Position numbers and translations under genes: made by a program
Notes under the pieces: generated by a model
What the model was told of the DNA's origin: nothing
Database searches by the model: none
Seen by the model: only the letters and a program-made list of their open reading frames with translations
Assembly (NCBI GenBank): GCA_963746955.1
Contig: CAVVDR010000009.1
Span: 372,001-436,000 of the forward strand
Length of the DNA: 64,000 nucleotides
Direction of reading: 5' to 3'
From: DASQBT01 sp963746955
Lineage (GTDB): Bacteria > Pseudomonadota > Gammaproteobacteria > Burkholderiales > Thiobacillaceae
Shown here: one piece after another, positions 45,253 through 52,774 of the stretch
Numbering within the stretch: position 1 is the first letter of the stretch
How the letters are laid out: every line of letters begins with the position of its first letter

Positions 45253-45342
45253 AGTCCTTAGCGAGATATGTCGGTTTCGTGAGCAAGGGTTTTGAAAGTC
45301 CCCATCGAGGCACCATGGTGCCTCATCCAATCGGTGCTTCAT

Positions 45343-46929
45343 TTAGAAATCACGTCTCAACTCCGTGAAGATCCGATCCTGGCTATCATATTGGCCGAAC
45401 AGGCCGGTGGGCGGGCCGCCGAATACGTCCAACCCGAAATTCAGCCGCCAATTAGGCTGAAAGCCCCAAGAAAGCTTGGGGCGCGCCAACCAATCACTCC
45501 GATTCAGGCTATGGATCAAGAGTGCTTCCGCTTCCCAGTTATGGGCGAATTTGTGATTCACCAGAAGCGAGATGCCGCTCTCGTACTTATCGAAGATAGT
45601 ATTAGGATCGTGATCGAAGAAGATGCGCTGGAACAACTGGGTATTTACCCGGGTGTCCGCGGTGGGATTGAAGTCCAGGCCCGCAACCCAGTCCAAGGTG
45701 TTCTGTTTCACAACCCCATCGCTGTCGGCAAGAGTCGTCACATTGTAGCGCCGGCCGTCGGTATAGACTGTCTCTGCCTTGAGAACGAAGGAGCCGAGGT
45801 CCTTGGCCAAGGTTCCCCCTGCCTGCCAGATGCGATCATGACGTGGAAAGAAAACCTGCTGGTTGACTGCATCCCGATAGAAAGTCGGCTGACTGTCCAT
45901 GCTGCTGTACCAGAAGCCGGAAACATCCCATCCGTTGGTGAGTTGAGAAAGCCGCAATCCATAATTGGTGTGATCGACTCCATAGCCGGGTTTCTTCTCA
46001 TCCATAATGATCGGAATGCCCGCGGGAGAGATTGGATAGGGGTAGAAATCCGACCCCGCACCCGTTTTGCCAAGCTCGAATGGGGTGCCGATCAGATCGT
46101 AACTCGGGAAGGGAATCCATATCACTTCAGCATGGAAGTCATTCTCGAAATACTCCGCCCGCGCGGCCCATTGGGGAATACGCAAGACATCGAAATCGGG
46201 CAGGATGAACTCCCTCAGGTCCTTGGCCGACACCACATCGGCAAAGAATAGCCCCACCATCTCGCCCCAAACGATTTGCTGCCGGCCCACCCGCCAATCC
46301 AGGCTGCCGGTTGAGAAGTCCAGATACGTTTCCCCAAACCGAAATTTCGCTCGCTGATCTTCGCGCACCGTATCGGAATAAAAATCGGTCAAGTCGTAAA
46401 CGCCGTTGTACTCCGCACGTCCGGTGGCTTTCCATTTGATGCCATCGCCCAGGTGCCCCTGGGTGCCCAGTTCGAGGCGCCCCAACACATTGGACCAATG
46501 AACGGGGTCAGAATAGGTGTAGGCCAGTTGCGTCTGGAAGAAACCCCTCAAAGGAAACGCCTCTTCGGCCTTGACAGCTTGAGCTCCGGGTTCCTCGCCG
46601 AACAGGCTCTCTCTTGAAGTCGGCAAATCCTTCTCTGCCTTGGGTGCAGCTTCATCGCTCTTGACCGCGCTCGGCTCAATCCCAAATAGTGAGTCCTTCG
46701 AAGCTGGCGGCGCTTCCTCTGGCTTCTGTGCAGGCTTGCTATCTTTTTCCGTCTCGGTGCCAACGCCAAAAAGTTCATCCTTGGAGAGCGGCATGTCGTC
46801 ATCCTTGGCTGCCAGCACCTGCACGCCCTGTCTTTCCAGGGGGACATCGCCATTCGTTCCACTTGCGGCCGCGAGGATCGGCGTACCCGACACAAAGGCC
46901 CAGATTACCCAAGCCAACTTTGACTTCAT
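45343..46929 (-). CDS. Outer-membrane beta-barrel protein (DUF1302-like) with N-terminal SKDxLFG repeats
   Basis: A 528-residue protein with a signal peptide (WVIWAFVSGTPILAAASG). Residues ~45-120 contain three near-repeats: PLSKDELFGVG, PASKDSLFGIE and PTSRESLFGEE, separated by charged spacers. From residue ~130 on, alternating hydrophobic/polar strands with aromatic girdles (FRFGETYLDFSTGSLDWRVG, AAAEYF-like segments) run to a C-terminal Phe (TELRRDF), the outer-membrane insertion signal. The family look is DUF1302-like. DUF1302 barrels have been linked to lipid export loci, but the function is not settled. Its ATG overlaps the ATPase stop, so the two are coupled. Confidence 0.8.
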   Translation of the reverse strand: MKSKLAWVIWAFVSGTPILAAASGTNGDVPLERQGVQVLAAKDDDMPLSKDELFGVGTETEKDSKPAQKPEEAPPASKDSLFGIEPSAVKSDEAAPKAEKDLPTSRESLFGEEPGAQAVKAEEAFPLRGFFQTQLAYTYSDPVHWSNVLGRLELGTQGHLGDGIKWKATGRAEYNGVYDLTDFYSDTVREDQRAKFRFGETYLDFSTGSLDWRVGRQQIVWGEMVGLFFADVVSAKDLREFILPDFDVLRIPQWAARAEYFENDFHAEVIWIPFPSYDLIGTPFELGKTGAGSDFYPYPISPAGIPIIMDEKKPGYGVDHTNYGLRLSQLTNGWDVSGFWYSSMDSQPTFYRDAVNQQVFFPRHDRIWQAGGTLAKDLGSFVLKAETVYTDGRRYNVTTLADSDGVVKQNTLDWVAGLDFNPTADTRVNTQLFQRIFFDHDPNTIFDKYESGISLLVNHKFAHNWEAEALLIHSLNRSDWLARPKLSWGFQPNWRLNFGLDVFGGPPTGLFGQYDSQDRIFTELRRDF

Positions 46930-47678
46930 GTATTTCCTCCTTGCACTTCGACAGCCCGATCACCTGGCTTTACCGACTTCCATTGCTCATTCACCTTCAT
47001 GCCCAGCGAGGAAATTCGACCATCTTCGATGCGGATGAGGCGGTCGGCCATGGCCATAATGCGGCGATCATGGGTGGAGAAGATGAAGGTTGTGCCGTAA
47101 TGCCGATTGATCTCCTTCATCAGGTTCAAGATGCTTTCGCCAGTCTGTCTGTCGAGGTTGGCTGTGGGCTCGTCAGCCAAGATGATGCGCGGCTTTATCG
47201 CCAAGGCCCGGGCAATGGCAACGCGCTGACGCTGCCCGCCACTCAATTGGTTTGGCCTGTGGTCGGCAAACTGTTTCAGTCCAACCACCGCCAGGAATTT
47301 AGCCACCCTTCTTTGGCGATCTTCGCGGCTGACCTCCGGCAGATTCAGCAGCGGATATTCCACGTTCTCGGCAGCGGTCAGCACAGGGAACAGGTTAAAG
47401 GATTGGAAGATAAATCCGGTGGTGTGAGCGCGCAGATCGGCCAGCTCATTGGGTGAACGACCGGTTACTTCAACCTCATCAATAAAGACCTTGCCTTCGG
47501 TTGGCGTGTCGATACATCCGATAATATTAAGCAGGGTGGTCTTGCCGCTGCCCGATGGTCCGGCAATGGCCAGGAACACGCTTTCCTCGATTGAAAGTGT
47601 AATATTGTGCAGTGCAATGACTTTCTGCTCCCCTAGCAAGTATTCTTTGGTAACACCTTCAACGCGGACAAGGCTCAT
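46926..47678 (-). CDS. ABC transporter ATP-binding protein (LolD/MacB type)
   Basis: A 250-residue ATPase with Walker A GPSGSGKTTLLN, Q-loop FIFQSFNLFPVL, signature LSGGQRQRVAIARAL, Walker B IILADEPTANLD and His-loop FSTHDRRIM. The LolD-like features (FNLFPVLTAAENVEYPL) mark the type that serves FtsX-like permeases. The start has GGGAG upstream. The last ~25 residues (VNEQWKSVKPGDRAVEVQGG) are an extension beyond LolD. It probably powers the two permeases encoded on the other strand. Confidence 0.92.
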   Translation of the reverse strand: MSLVRVEGVTKEYLLGEQKVIALHNITLSIEESVFLAIAGPSGSGKTTLLNIIGCIDTPTEGKVFIDEVEVTGRSPNELADLRAHTTGFIFQSFNLFPVLTAAENVEYPLLNLPEVSREDRQRRVAKFLAVVGLKQFADHRPNQLSGGQRQRVAIARALAIKPRIILADEPTANLDRQTGESILNLMKEINRHYGTTFIFSTHDRRIMAMADRLIRIEDGRISSLGMKVNEQWKSVKPGDRAVEVQGGNT

Positions 47679-47723
47679 TATCTCGCTCCCATGGGGTGCT
47701 GCTTTATCAAATGGACTTCTGAC

Positions 47724-48500
47724 ATGCCTATTCTTGCTCGTTCCCGTGCCCAATATTTGATTGCTTATTTGATTCTTGCCTTTTCGGCGAGCTTTGCTGC
47801 AACGGCGGAAACGACTGTCGAGGATGACCCGCTGGCAAGAAGCATACTCGAGAAGTCTGACAGAATCCGCTTCCCAGCGGAGAGCTTCCAGGTTGATGTC
47901 CATATCGACAGTTCGGCATCCGATGCAGACACGGTAAAACGAAAATACAGAGTGCTCTCCAAGGGTCCCGAAAACACAGTCGTCATGATACTCGAACCGG
48001 CATCAGAACGGGGACAGATCATGCTCATGAAAGGCCGTGATCTTTGGGTTTTTGTGCCTAATGTCTCCCAGCCCATAAGGCTGGGGCTGGCCCAGCGTCT
48101 CACCGGCCAAGTGGCCAATGGTGATCTGGCCCGTGCCAACTTCAGCGGAGATTACAGCCCACGCATTCTGCGCACGGAAAGCCTGAACGGTGAAGACTGC
48201 TACGTGCTCGAATTGCTGGCGGTGGACCACGGGGTTACTTACCATCGTGTGCTGTTATGGGTGAACAAGGCCAACTACAGGCCCCGCAAAGCCGATTTCT
48301 ACTCCTTGTCCGGCCGCCTGATGAAGACCTGTACCTACGAGAACTTCGAACGTATGGCCGGAACAGTGAGACCAACACGGCTGGTCATGAAGGATGCACT
48401 CAAGCCCGGGGATATTTCTACGCTCGACTATGAGAACATGAGACTGCGCGAGTTGCCCGACAAGGTCTTTTCCAAGGACTATCTCAAGAAGCTCCAGTGA
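47724..48500 (+). CDS. LolA-like outer-membrane lipoprotein-sorting protein
   Basis: A 258-residue periplasmic protein with a signal peptide (YLIAYLILAFSASFAATAE). The rest is a LolA/LppX-like half-barrel: PAESFQVDVHIDSS, VVMILEPASERGQIMLMKGR, DLWVFVPNVSQPIRLGL, then YSPRILRTESLNGEDCYVLE and TYHRVLLWVNKANYRPRKAD. This family carries lipidated cargo through the periplasm. I prefer the ATG at 47724; one 33 bp upstream would leave only ~12 bp to the divergent ATPase start. In this setting it would hand cargo from the permeases to the barrel. Confidence 0.85.
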   Translation: MPILARSRAQYLIAYLILAFSASFAATAETTVEDDPLARSILEKSDRIRFPAESFQVDVHIDSSASDADTVKRKYRVLSKGPENTVVMILEPASERGQIMLMKGRDLWVFVPNVSQPIRLGLAQRLTGQVANGDLARANFSGDYSPRILRTESLNGEDCYVLELLAVDHGVTYHRVLLWVNKANYRPRKADFYSLSGRLMKTCTYENFERMAGTVRPTRLVMKDALKPGDISTLDYENMRLRELPDKVFSKDYLKKLQ

Positions 48501-48729
48501 ATTACCGGCCTTCTGATAGTGAAGGGCTACTCAAGAACCGGCATAAGAGCATCAGGAATGATCAAAGACGACTACCACTACATCTGGGAGTTTTGCATCC
48601 AGCGCATGCCCGCCAGGCTGAACGCAGGGATAGAATTGACCGTCGAGCCTTGTTACTCTGAGTCTTGCAAACTTCACGCCCATTGGGGCAATGTTTGAGG
48701 CTTGCCCTCGGATTGTGTTCGCTTGCGCA

Positions 48730-49596
48730 ATGACTCCAGAATACAACTATGATCTCGCCTTTTCTCGGAACCTCGGCTGGATCTTGAGCGCGGAGCAATC
48801 CGTCATTCGGCAGGCAAGGGTCGCTATTGCAGGGCTAGGCGGAGTCGGGGGCGCCCATCTGCTGACCCTTAGCCGTCTCGGTGTCGGAAAATTTTCCATC
48901 GCCGATTTCGACCGTTTCGAACTCCAGAATTACAATCGCCAGGCCGGGGCGACCCAGTCCAACCTCGGTCGGCCCAAAGTCGAGGTCTTGGCGCGCATGG
49001 CGCTGGACATCAACCCGGAGTTGGAATTGCGTCAGTTTCCCGAGGGTGTGACCCCGGAGAACCTCGATGCCTTCCTGCAGGATGTCGATGTCTATGTTGA
49101 TGGCCTCGATTTCTTCGCGGTCGACGCGCGCCGGCTGGTCTTCGCGGGCTGCCGCAAGCGCGGCATTCCTGCCGTCACTGCTGCGCCGCTTGGGATGGGT
49201 GTCGCGCTGCTCTATTTCGCCCCGACCGGGATGAGCTTCGAGGAATACTTCCGGCTGGAAGGCTGTTCGCGCGAGGAACAGCTTGCGCGGTTCATCGCGG
49301 GATTGTCGCCGGCGATGCTGCAGCGCAGCTACCTGCGTGATCCGGCGACAGTCAATTTCGCCGAGCAACGCGGGCCCTCGACCGTTATCGCTTGCGAGCT
49401 TTGCGCCGGCGTGACTGGAGCAGAGGTGCTGAAAATCCTCCTCAAGCGCGGCCCACTGCGGGCGGCGCCGTGGGGACTTCAGTTCGATGCGTATAATCGC
49501 AAGATAGCCTATACTTGGCGGCCTTTTGGCAATGCCCATCCCTTGCAACGCCTGTTGTTGAGCATGATTCGAGGCAAACTCAGCGGGCGGCGCTAG
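48730..49596 (+). CDS. ThiF/HesA/MoeB-family E1-like adenylyltransferase
   Basis: A 288-residue protein with an N-terminal ThiF-fold: nucleotide loop VAIAGLGGVGGAHLLTLSRL (residues ~31-50), the Asp/Arg cluster ADFDRFELQNYNRQAG and later GRPKVEVLARM. E1-like enzymes adenylate the C-terminus of a ubiquitin-like or carrier protein, or a small acid. The CxxC zinc ribbon found in MoeB is not visible; a single IACELCAG pair is. No small sulfur-carrier gene is nearby, so the substrate may be non-protein. It sits between the LolA-like gene and PEP-CTERM gene B. Confidence 0.82.
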   Translation: MTPEYNYDLAFSRNLGWILSAEQSVIRQARVAIAGLGGVGGAHLLTLSRLGVGKFSIADFDRFELQNYNRQAGATQSNLGRPKVEVLARMALDINPELELRQFPEGVTPENLDAFLQDVDVYVDGLDFFAVDARRLVFAGCRKRGIPAVTAAPLGMGVALLYFAPTGMSFEEYFRLEGCSREEQLARFIAGLSPAMLQRSYLRDPATVNFAEQRGPSTVIACELCAGVTGAEVLKILLKRGPLRAAPWGLQFDAYNRKIAYTWRPFGNAHPLQRLLLSMIRGKLSGRR

Positions 49597-49852
49597 CAAA
49601 GAACGGGATTTCTTCATCGCGTCTGACTATCGCGCTGGACTCGACTGCATATTGCTTCACCTTATACCGACACATCAAACACGCGCGAACCGCAGGTGCA
49701 ATACCCGGTGTCGGAATGCGAAAGACCGGGGTTAAAGCGCCAAAGCCGCAAGAAGCAGACTGTCGAATTTATTTACAGTAAAGCAATACCGCGATGCCTC
49801 TTCTACGCTAATGATCATATAACACATTGTTTTGACATGAATTCAAGGTTAG
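49597..49852. other. Intergenic region upstream of PEP-CTERM gene B
   Basis: About 255 bp without a convincing gene. It contains a palindrome TTTACAGTAAA (49772-49782) and, at 49826-49834, ATTGTTTTG, 27 bp ahead of the sigma-54 promoter. Confidence 0.5.
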
Positions 49853-49868
49853 TGGCATGCCCATTGCT
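49853..49868 (+). promoter_or_regulatory. Sigma-54 (RpoN) promoter for PEP-CTERM gene B
   Basis: TGGCATGCCCATTGCT against TGGCACGNNNNTTGCW: 15 of 16 consensus positions, GG-N10-GC exact. The predicted leader is ~78 nt. The same ATTGTTTTG element as in gene A lies 27 bp upstream of the -24 box. Confidence 0.88.
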
Positions 49869-49956
49869 TTAGAGAAAGCACATGGCCTGTTAAGAATCTG
49901 AACGCAGTCATCTGGCGGGTTCGATGTCCGAAAAACTTTATCTAGGAGAAAAGAAG

Positions 49957-50763
49957 ATGAAACTGTTTAACCGTAAGGTACTCACATCGGCCCTTGCATC
50001 CGGTCTGACTGTGGCCGCTATAGCGGCATATGCCGATCCGATCACCGTCATCCCCTCGCCCAGTGGGATCTCGATCAAGTTCGTGGACAGGGAACACGTA
50101 ATCACCGCTCCTGGCCAGAATCTTTTTGGCATCTTCGACATCACGCAAATCAATTCTGCCAATGGCAGTAGCACATTTTGGAACGGAAACGGCGCCACTG
50201 ATGGCATGCAGTTGGTGGGTTATTTCAACGGCTTGACATCGGAGGCAGATCAAACGGGCGGAGGGGGTCTCAGCTTCACGGGCGGTAATATCACCCTGTA
50301 CCTAGTTCCGAACGGAGATTATCAGCCGGGCAACAACCCCGACACACTGAACCCTGTAACACAGCTTTGCGGCGGTGCTGCATGTCCCACGCCCTGGCTG
50401 ACCTTGGATTTCGTTCCCGGGATAAATGATGCCCTTGGACCTACGGGTGATGCCACCCTTCAGGCGGCCTTGGCGACGACCAACGTCCAGGCGGGATTCG
50501 GCTACATGAGCGTGACCGGCGGTACGAACATGGCGTTCTTTGACACAAACGGCTTCACGTTCAACAACTTTGCTCCTGCCGATATGTTTTTTCGCAGCAA
50601 CTTTGTCCTAGCGACTCCACAGACTTGTTTTGCCAACGACGGTTGGGACGTGTGCAGCGATGACCCCATCATTGGTGCGACTATTCCGGAACCGGCAACT
50701 CTTGCGCTGCTAGGGTTGGGCTTGGTCGGACTGGGCATGGTTCGCCGCAAGAAGGCCGCCTAG
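49957..50763 (+). CDS. PEP-CTERM sorting domain protein (B)
   Basis: A 268-residue secreted protein. The signal peptide (MKLFNRKVLTSALASGLTVA, cut near AYA) is followed by an Asn/Gly/Thr-rich beta-type body, with Cys in TQLCGGAACPT and TCFANDGWDVCSD. The C-terminal signal IPEPATLALLGLGLVGLGMV ends in RRKK. Likely anchored by exosortase at the surface. The start chosen has AGGAGAAAAGAAG immediately upstream; an ATG 33 bp earlier lacks one. A terminator follows. Confidence 0.92.
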   Translation: MKLFNRKVLTSALASGLTVAAIAAYADPITVIPSPSGISIKFVDREHVITAPGQNLFGIFDITQINSANGSSTFWNGNGATDGMQLVGYFNGLTSEADQTGGGGLSFTGGNITLYLVPNGDYQPGNNPDTLNPVTQLCGGAACPTPWLTLDFVPGINDALGPTGDATLQAALATTNVQAGFGYMSVTGGTNMAFFDTNGFTFNNFAPADMFFRSNFVLATPQTCFANDGWDVCSDDPIIGATIPEPATLALLGLGLVGLGMVRRKKAA

Positions 50764-50791
50764 CGCTTCACCGATCTGGGGAGATTCTTGT

Positions 50792-50829
50792 GAAAACCCG
50801 CGCGGTACGCCGTGCGGGTTTTCTTTTTC
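50792..50829 (+). terminator. Rho-independent terminator after PEP-CTERM gene B
   Basis: GAAAACCCGC...GCGGGTTTTC, with inner CGG/CCG pairing, followed by TTTTT. A 9-bp outer stem plus T-run on the plus strand. Confidence 0.9.
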
Positions 50830-51001
50830 TGGGCGGCTTCGACCACGGATAGGCACCGCTCAAAGCTGCCCGGCGCAGGCCATTGTCGCGAACTGACTTG
50901 GAATCGATTTGTTGGCGCTGCTTAATCACACTCTGGGTGATTACTTCCAGGCATGAGCTTCCTCCGGTCAACCACACCTGCTTCCGTTTGAGGCCGAAGA
51001 G

Positions 51002-51781
51002 CTAGCCGCCTTGGAGGCGGCGCGCAATGCCTAATTCGTCTTCTTTCGAGAATCCATAAGGGTAGAGCGACTTTTCGTTCGCTTGTTGGCGCCGCCCTCC
51101 CACCCTGGCGATCTCCCGCTCGATGTAGGCGAAATCCAGCCTCAACAACACGGCCGGCGCGCTAACACGCGGGCACATTCTTTCCTCACCGATTTGTTCG
51201 AAGCCGAGCATTCTCTTGTAGAAACCCACATGACGCGGATTGACCTCAATGACAAAATCCGTGTACTGGTGTATGTGAAACGCATAAATGAACGCGATAT
51301 GAAAGAGCGCAGCCAACACTTCCTTGGATCCCAATGTCTCGTCCACGGCAAGCTTGGTAAGCTCGACAATTCGCCTTCCTTGTCGTCTAAGCGGCTCGAC
51401 TTCAGCCATATACAACTTGTCCATCGCCAAACCTGAAGGCGAATCCAATCCCAATGTAATTGTGCCCGCTACCTTGTCACCCGCATTGGCGACCAGAGTA
51501 AGCCTATACGGATCCTGCACAATTTCGCCGGTATCATACCCCCGCCAGGTGTACATTTTCTGGATCAGAAGGCTGGCCAATTTGCGGCGGTCGTCGCTCG
51601 TTGCCAACCTCAGCTTGAATTCTTGCCTGCTGGTCTTGTCATCTGAGCCCTCAAATTCGTGGCTCTCATCGATGCACAAGTCCTTCAGCCGGTAGGGTGA
51701 CTGGAAGGCAATGATGGTCCTGTCCCAATCATCAGCCACCTGGTGCCTGCGTGATCTCAGACTTTCAAAACTGTGCGCCAT
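51002..51781 (-). CDS. N-acyl amino acid synthase (FeeM-like), PEP-CTERM/exosortase-associated acyltransferase
   Basis: A 259-residue GNAT-fold acyltransferase. FeeM-like features are FKLRLATSDDRRKLASLLIQ and RGYDTGEIVQDPYRLTLVAN near the start, MDKLYMAEVEPLRRQGRRIV and ELTKLAVDETLGSKEVLAAL in the middle, then VIEVNPRHVGFYKRMLGFEQ. Such enzymes take a long-chain acyl-ACP and an amino acid to make an N-acyl amino acid. I recall published linkage of this family to PEP-CTERM/exosortase loci, which fits here. Its promoter must lie in the short gap before the hemB fragment. Acyl length and amino acid cannot be told. Confidence 0.85.
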   Translation of the reverse strand: MAHSFESLRSRRHQVADDWDRTIIAFQSPYRLKDLCIDESHEFEGSDDKTSRQEFKLRLATSDDRRKLASLLIQKMYTWRGYDTGEIVQDPYRLTLVANAGDKVAGTITLGLDSPSGLAMDKLYMAEVEPLRRQGRRIVELTKLAVDETLGSKEVLAALFHIAFIYAFHIHQYTDFVIEVNPRHVGFYKRMLGFEQIGEERMCPRVSAPAVLLRLDFAYIEREIARVGGRRQQANEKSLYPYGFSKEDELGIARRLQGG

Positions 51782-51868
51782 GATATTTCTTTACAACTTC
51801 TCCGTCCGCAGCAACTGTTGATATTCTTAATCGACCAAAATTGGCCAATGTTTAAGTAATGGGAGCGT

Positions 51869-52072
51869 TCAAGTGCTTGGTTTCAGCCAGCGTGCCACGT
51901 CCATGGCAAAATAGGTCAAGATTCCATCCGCTCCCGCCCGCTTGAACGATAGCAGCGCCTCCAGTACACACGTCCTCTCATTCAACCATCCCTGCTGTGC
52001 TGCCGCTTTCAGCATGGCATATTCGCCGCTAACTTGATAGGCGTAGGTCGGCGCGCCGAATTGCTCCTTCAC
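51869..52072 (-). pseudogene. hemB 3'-end fragment (porphobilinogen synthase, last ~67 residues)
   Basis: Encodes the final ~67 residues of a HemB protein (starting with a GTG Val codon; FGAPTYAYQVSGEYAML and GADGILTYFAMDVARWLK). It has 81% amino-acid identity and about 79% nucleotide identity over ~181 bp to the matching part of the intact hemB. Homology ends sharply at CTCCTTCAC (52072). It has no start region and cannot make a working enzyme. Because the differences are mostly synonymous or conservative, this end came from a functional hemB that diverged before it was cut off. Confidence 0.88.
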
Positions 52073-52086
52073 CTATTATTGTTGGG

Positions 52087-52356
52087 CTATCGATATACTT
52101 CCCTGCGATTGCCTATTCGTACCACCAAGATGTGCAGTCTGTCGTCCTCAATACGGGCTATCACTCGATAATCACCCACCCGATATTTCCGGAACTCACC
52201 AAACCGTATGCCCTTAAGCGCTTGGCCGATGCTGCGCGGGTCTTCAAGGGGCATGATGCGTTCCTGCAGGAACCTAAGGTTTCGTCGCGCAACTTGAGGA
52301 TCAAGACTGTCCAACTCGTTTTCTGCCGCAGGATCGAACTCAATCCGCCAAGCCAT
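52087..52356 (-). CDS. RelE/ParE-family toxin
   Basis: An 89-residue toxin, start MAWRIEFDPAAENELDSLDP. RelE/ParE-type features are the N-terminal alpha segment, then GKIR-like GIRFGEFRKYRVGDYRVIAR and the closing strand DRLHILVVRIGNRREVYR. Such toxins cut mRNA at the ribosome or block gyrase; which one is unknown. It overlaps the antitoxin stop by 17 bp. Confidence 0.88.
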   Translation of the reverse strand: MAWRIEFDPAAENELDSLDPQVARRNLRFLQERIMPLEDPRSIGQALKGIRFGEFRKYRVGDYRVIARIEDDRLHILVVRIGNRREVYR

Positions 52357-52564
52357 AGCGCTCGGCAATATCATCGAGAGGGACGGGCTGGCTATGACCC
52401 GCCCGTAGTTCCTCCAACCGCTTTTCGGCCAGATAGATATCTTCCAGATCATCCATATATTCCAGGATGGCTTCGCGCGCATAAAAAGTCTTGGTTCTAC
52501 CGGTAGCCTTGGCCAAGGCATCCAAGCGCTTTTCGACATCTTCAGGTAATCGTATTGCAAGCAT
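52340..52564 (-). CDS. RelB/DinJ-family antitoxin
   Basis: A 74-residue protein with an N-terminal ribbon-helix-helix (MLAIRLPEDVEKRLDALAKA, then GRTKTFYAREAILEYMDDLE) and a C-terminal tail for binding the toxin (EELRAGHSQPVPLDDIAERY). Upstream of the toxin and co-transcribed, it should repress its own promoter. Confidence 0.88.
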   Translation of the reverse strand: MLAIRLPEDVEKRLDALAKATGRTKTFYAREAILEYMDDLEDIYLAEKRLEELRAGHSQPVPLDDIAERYGLAD

Positions 52565-52587
52565 ATCAGGCTCCCGAGCTCATTTTA

Positions 52588-52601
52588 TATACAAGTATAT
52601 C
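52588..52601. promoter_or_regulatory. Operator palindrome of the toxin-antitoxin operon
   Basis: ATATACAAGTATAT: two 6-bp arms (ATATAC / GTATAT) around a 2-bp centre, 24 bp before the antitoxin start. The adjacent AT-rich stretch serves as the -10 region. Expected binding site for the RelB-type antitoxin dimer. Confidence 0.72.
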
Positions 52602-52774
52602 ATTTGCGAGCCCGGGGGACATCCACTAGACCAGCTTTGCTGTCTGCGACCATGAAGAACCAGCACACTTTCGACCCGCGCGAACGAGCCAGTTTGAATC
52701 AGAACATTCAAGCAGGAAGCAACGGAGGATGGGAATCCGCGTTTGACCATCACAACACAATCAATCGTTGCGGG
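52602..52774. other. Gap between antitoxin promoter and hemB 3' end
   Basis: About 170 bp with no gene, repeat or hairpin that I recognise. It is where the toxin-antitoxin segment joins the downstream end of the intact hemB. Confidence 0.4.

Noticed and set aside
49772..49782. Palindrome TTTACAGTAAA, with a similar TATACTGTAAAG at 42661
   Set aside because: Too short and AT-rich to separate from chance with two examples, and the spacing to nearby promoters differs.
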